Origin: Monoplex corrugatus | Taxonomy: Eukaryota > Mollusca > Gastropoda > Littorinimorpha > Ranellidae | Length of the DNA: 64,000 nt | Assembly (NCBI GenBank): GCA_030674185.1 | Contig: CM060314.1 | Coordinates: 24,814,391-24,878,390, forward strand | Direction of reading: 5' to 3' | Shown here: positions 62,701 through 64,000 of the stretch, in pieces | Layout: each line of letters begins with the position of its first letter | Numbering within the stretch: the stretch's first letter is position 1 | Notes under the pieces: generated by a model | What the model saw: only the letters and a program-made list of their open reading frames with translations | Database searches by the model: none | What the model was told of the DNA's origin: nothing | Made by a program: the position numbers and the translations under genes

Positions 62701-63238
62701 CAACTGGTAGATAAGATAGGGTGCAGGAGTCAAAGGGTTAAGGTTTCGAGCTGAATGAATGGAAACAGCGTATCAGAGAAATGATCTGTTCTGTTGTTTT
62801 GTCCTAAATCTAGCGAATTGAGGGAGGGGGGTAATTTTTTTGTGTCTTCTTGATTGATTTTGGGAATTTGTTTTTGTTTTTGTTTTTTTTTGTTTTTTGG
62901 TGTATGTGTGTAAATTTTTGTGTATGCTTGATAATGGTCAGTTGATCCAAGATTTGTTCCTGTCTTGTTTTGCCATTTAATCAAATATTTCATTTTTACA
63001 TGTTGATGGGTGCAGCTTCTTCATGAGGGTTCTATTTTTTCAGCTTCCAAATGGATTTCATGGGGCGTGGGTAAAGGTGCAGAGAAAGCAGGGGAACTGA
63101 TCTCATATGGATCATCAAAACTGCGAGAAAAATTGCGACCTGAGGGTCAGCCAAAGCCAGTAGACCCACGAGTACAGGCAGGCATGGTGTACGCCCGAAA
63201 AGCCACACATGTCGCCGTTTCTGTCAGTGCCTTCATAG
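57043..63238 (+). CDS. SPART: SPART (spartin), 5' part, three exons
   Basis: Spartin (SPG20) binds lipid droplets, endosomes and ubiquitin ligases; loss causes Troyer syndrome in humans. Layout here: a Pro-rich leader, an MIT domain (exon 1, DKAFAAVQKGLNADEAGDMA through SAKQMQQKMSKTQLQITYRL), a linker with a PY-like LPSYEEAV, the plant-senescence-associated spartin core (GVQIFYITKEGYVSAPSYP, PPAFMQVGDWFYPLIPGASP), exon 2 linker, and the beginning of the C-terminal senescence domain in exon 3 (SKWISWGVGKGAEKAGELIS, YGSSKLREKLRPE). All three exons have GT/AG borders and matching phase 1. The ATG at 57049 and the MIT domain are in different frames, implying a one-base problem in the leader. The gene continues beyond the window. 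Confidence 0.9.
58018..58160 (+). repeat. (TG)n microsatellite in SPART intron 1
   Basis: About 140 bases of TG beginning about 149 bases after the exon 1 donor. Confidence 0.96.
58503..58769 (+). CDS. SPART: SPART exon 2
   Basis: The acceptor is TTAATCACAG/GGTC and the donor is AGTGTTG/GTGAGT. It encodes GSSVGLMVPDTITAEDRHML, EDILKNFSAVQEQQ and an acidic/Glu-Ala linker, equivalent to GCFVGVVLSSELPEDDRELF in vertebrates. It is in phase 1 at both ends. Confidence 0.88.
58802..58899. mobile_element. Palindromic TTAA MITE, copy l (internally deleted)
   Basis: TTAACCCTTTGACTTC at left, GCAGTCAAAGGGTTAA at right; only a left arm and part of the inner segment remain. It begins 32 bases after the SPART exon 2 donor. 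Confidence 0.78.
58987..59115 (+). repeat. (TG)n microsatellite in SPART intron 2
   Basis: TG runs with GAGTATG interruptions, beginning about 218 bases after the exon 2 donor. Confidence 0.95.
59574..62330 (-). mobile_element. Rex1-like LINE, RT nearly complete
   Basis: On the - strand the frame from 62235 gives KPWVNKEMKQILLEKKKAY, then RLNPRKASGPDGVGGKVLK, DYRPVALTSVICKCMERIV, LDPLQFAYK-type (MDPLQFAYKAKRGVEDA), LMMDFSSAFNTLQPHLLIKR, LNTGAPQGCVLSPVLFSIYT and ALVKFADDMALIARM (FADD). A one-base shift near 60990-61020 leads to DSFKYLGTVLDRDLKFSEHV and CFQFLRSGRRLRVPAWKRN, ending at 60464. An in-frame TAG lies at about 62286. The 3' terminus near 59580-59630 (complement of TTGAAAAACTTTATTGTCCA) carries an ATAAAG-type tail. 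The 3' UTR is split by a hAT-like MITE. It sits in SPART intron 2, antisense to the gene. Confidence 0.85.
59773..60296. mobile_element. hAT-like nonautonomous element
   Basis: Ends are CAGCTTCCGTTAGACC (59773) and, inverted, CAGAGTTTCCGCTAGC (60296); CAG...CTG with a CTTCCG/TTTCCG inverted start is typical of hAT termini. It is 524 bp with no coding capacity and interior CCGGTA/TACCGG runs. It is flanked by CA repeats on both sides, so the expected 8-bp target duplication cannot be read unambiguously. Confidence 0.6.
62329..62585. repeat. Long inverted repeat, 71-74-bp arms
   Basis: Arm 1 at 62329-62399 (TGAAGGATGCTAGTGGACAA ... CTTATCTCTGACATAAAATC ... AGAGAGGTTGAAT) and arm 2 at 62512-62585 are inverse complements differing by one 2-base gap and at most a few substitutions. 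The spacer is 112 bases and includes a C-run and a short CA tract. Arm 2 continues into MITE copy m, while arm 1 carries only half of one. Confidence 0.88.
62548..62741. mobile_element. Palindromic TTAA MITE, copy m
   Basis: Long arm left (CTTTGACTCCTGCACC, TAGCATCCTTCATTGTCAAC), inner palindrome around CTTCTTCCAGGAAG, short arm right ending GGAGTCAAAGGGTTAA. The left TTAA has been replaced by the inverted-repeat junction. Confidence 0.85.
63044..63238 (+). CDS. SPART: SPART exon 3 (start of senescence domain)
   Basis: The acceptor is CTATTTTTTCAG/CTTCC and the donor is CTTCATAG/GTAAAT. It encodes ASKWISWGVGKGAEKAGELI, SYGSSKLREKLRPEGQPKPV and QAGMVYARKATHVAVSVSAF. Matches the vertebrate SGASWVSWGLVKGAE segment, where the amphipathic helices that bind lipid droplets begin. 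Phase 1 at both ends. Confidence 0.92.
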
Positions 63239-63330
63239 GTAAATACCAAACATTTTACTGTCTCTGTAAATGCCTTCATAGGTAAATATAATACATTTTA
63301 CTGTCTTTGTAAGTGTCTTCACAGATAAAT
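63222..63330 (+). repeat. Tandem triplication covering the exon 3 donor
   Basis: GTGCCTTCATAGGTAAATAC followed by about 25 bases (CATTTTACTGTCTCTGTAA) repeats as ATGCCTTCATAGGTAAATAT and again as GTGTCTTCACAGATAAATG. Units 1 and 2 therefore both carry an intact CATAG/GTAAAT donor. Confidence 0.88.
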
Positions 63331-63780
63331 GTCAAGCACGCTGCAGTCTTTGGACTCAAAGACTCTTCCTTTCTATTTGCCTGATTGTTTAATTAAGAAT
63401 TTTGAGTTGATATTGGTATTGGTAGTTGCTCTGAAAACCTACCTACCCTTCCGTAATGTGCACAATATAAGTTGTGCTGGACAGATTTGAAGACTCTAGT
63501 ACAGTTAGTAATTTTGTTGTTGTTGTTGTTGTTGCTGCTGCTGCGTCATCTCAGTGGCATTGATCCCGTGCTGCTCATCCAGCTCCACAACACACTACCA
63601 ACCCCAGTTCATGTAGTTGAACATGAAGTCTTTGTTCCAGAAAGTCTATGGGAACTAGCAGGGTCAAATCACCATGGGGCCATCCACAAGAGTAGACCCT
63701 GTACTGCTGTTCAGTCCCTTTGGTGGAGTTCAGCAGTGCTTGTTCTGATACAGCTTACTAAGGACAGGGCTTACTAATGA
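63331..63780. other. SPART intron 3, nothing recognised
   Basis: Includes a (GTT)n/(GCT)n run at 63511-63543. The ORF across it has no recognised similarity. Confidence 0.5.
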
Positions 63781-63781
63781 C

Positions 63782-64000
63782 AGTAATTGCTCAAACCAAG
63801 TGAGAGACACCTGGTATGCAGGTAGTCGCTCAGTTATGGAGCCAGACCAAGTGAGAGATACCTGGTATGCAGGTAATTGTTCAGTTGTGGAACCAGACCA
63901 ATTGAGAGACACCTGGTGTACAGGTAATCACTTGATCGTTGGAGCTAATTGCTCAGTCGCGGAGCCAGACCAGTTGAGAGACACCTGGTGTGCAGGTAAT
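63782..64000. repeat. About 57-bp tandem repeat running off the window
   Basis: The unit GAGAGACACCTGGTATGCAG plus GTAATTGCTCAGTTGTGGAG plus CCAGACCAAGT occurs about four times up to the right edge. Confidence 0.9.

Overview
This is repeat-rich animal DNA, most likely from a mollusc and probably a caenogastropod snail. That placement is inferred from spliced animal genes, several non-LTR retrotransposon lineages common in molluscs, a tRNA-derived SINE family that I associate with gastropods, and very abundant (CA)n/(GT)n microsatellites. No species can be named from the sequence alone. Many apparent ORFs are translations of microsatellites or minisatellites and are not genes.

Three host genes are supported by family similarity and matching splice phases. 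(1) The 3' part of PRMT9 (protein arginine methyltransferase 9) lies on the + strand at 1262-12750 in five exons; its 5' part is outside the window. (2) A complete-looking TMEM184C-type gene lies on the - strand at 30544-49332 in nine coding exons, encoding about 519 aa of a multi-pass membrane protein. (3) The 5' part of SPART (spartin) lies on the + strand at 57043-63238 in three exons and runs off the right edge. PRMT9 and TMEM184C are tail to tail, as I remember them being in vertebrates, so this pair may be an ancient microsyntenic block.

Layout: 1-950 DIRS-type retrotransposon remnant; 1.2-12.75 kb PRMT9 exons with LINE fragments and a 73-bp satellite in the introns; 13-21.7 kb intergenic, with a 25-bp satellite of about 90 units and several palindromic TTAA elements; 21.7-24.0 kb a piggyBac-like element split by a non-LTR insertion; 24-30.5 kb intergenic repeats; 30.5-49.3 kb TMEM184C, whose introns hold a CR1/L2-like LINE, a 30-bp satellite of about 75 units, SINEs and more TTAA elements; 49.8-53.1 kb two copies of one LINE family in opposite orientation; 55.7-57.03 kb a foldback element and a 39-bp satellite that runs into the splice acceptor of the first SPART coding exon; 59.6-62.3 kb a Rex1-like LINE in SPART intron 2.

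The most interesting structures are not genes. One is a family of about 190-bp hairpin elements (at least a dozen copies) with TTAA-bounded outer repeats and a second TTAA-bounded palindrome inside. Two others are intronic satellites whose units resemble splice sites: an acceptor-like, forkhead-motif unit beside SPART, and a donor-like unit inside TMEM184C. (TG)n tracts also recur just downstream of 5' splice sites. Four places in otherwise well-conserved host exons need a one-base shift to keep the frame, which suggests assembly indels rather than pseudogenes.
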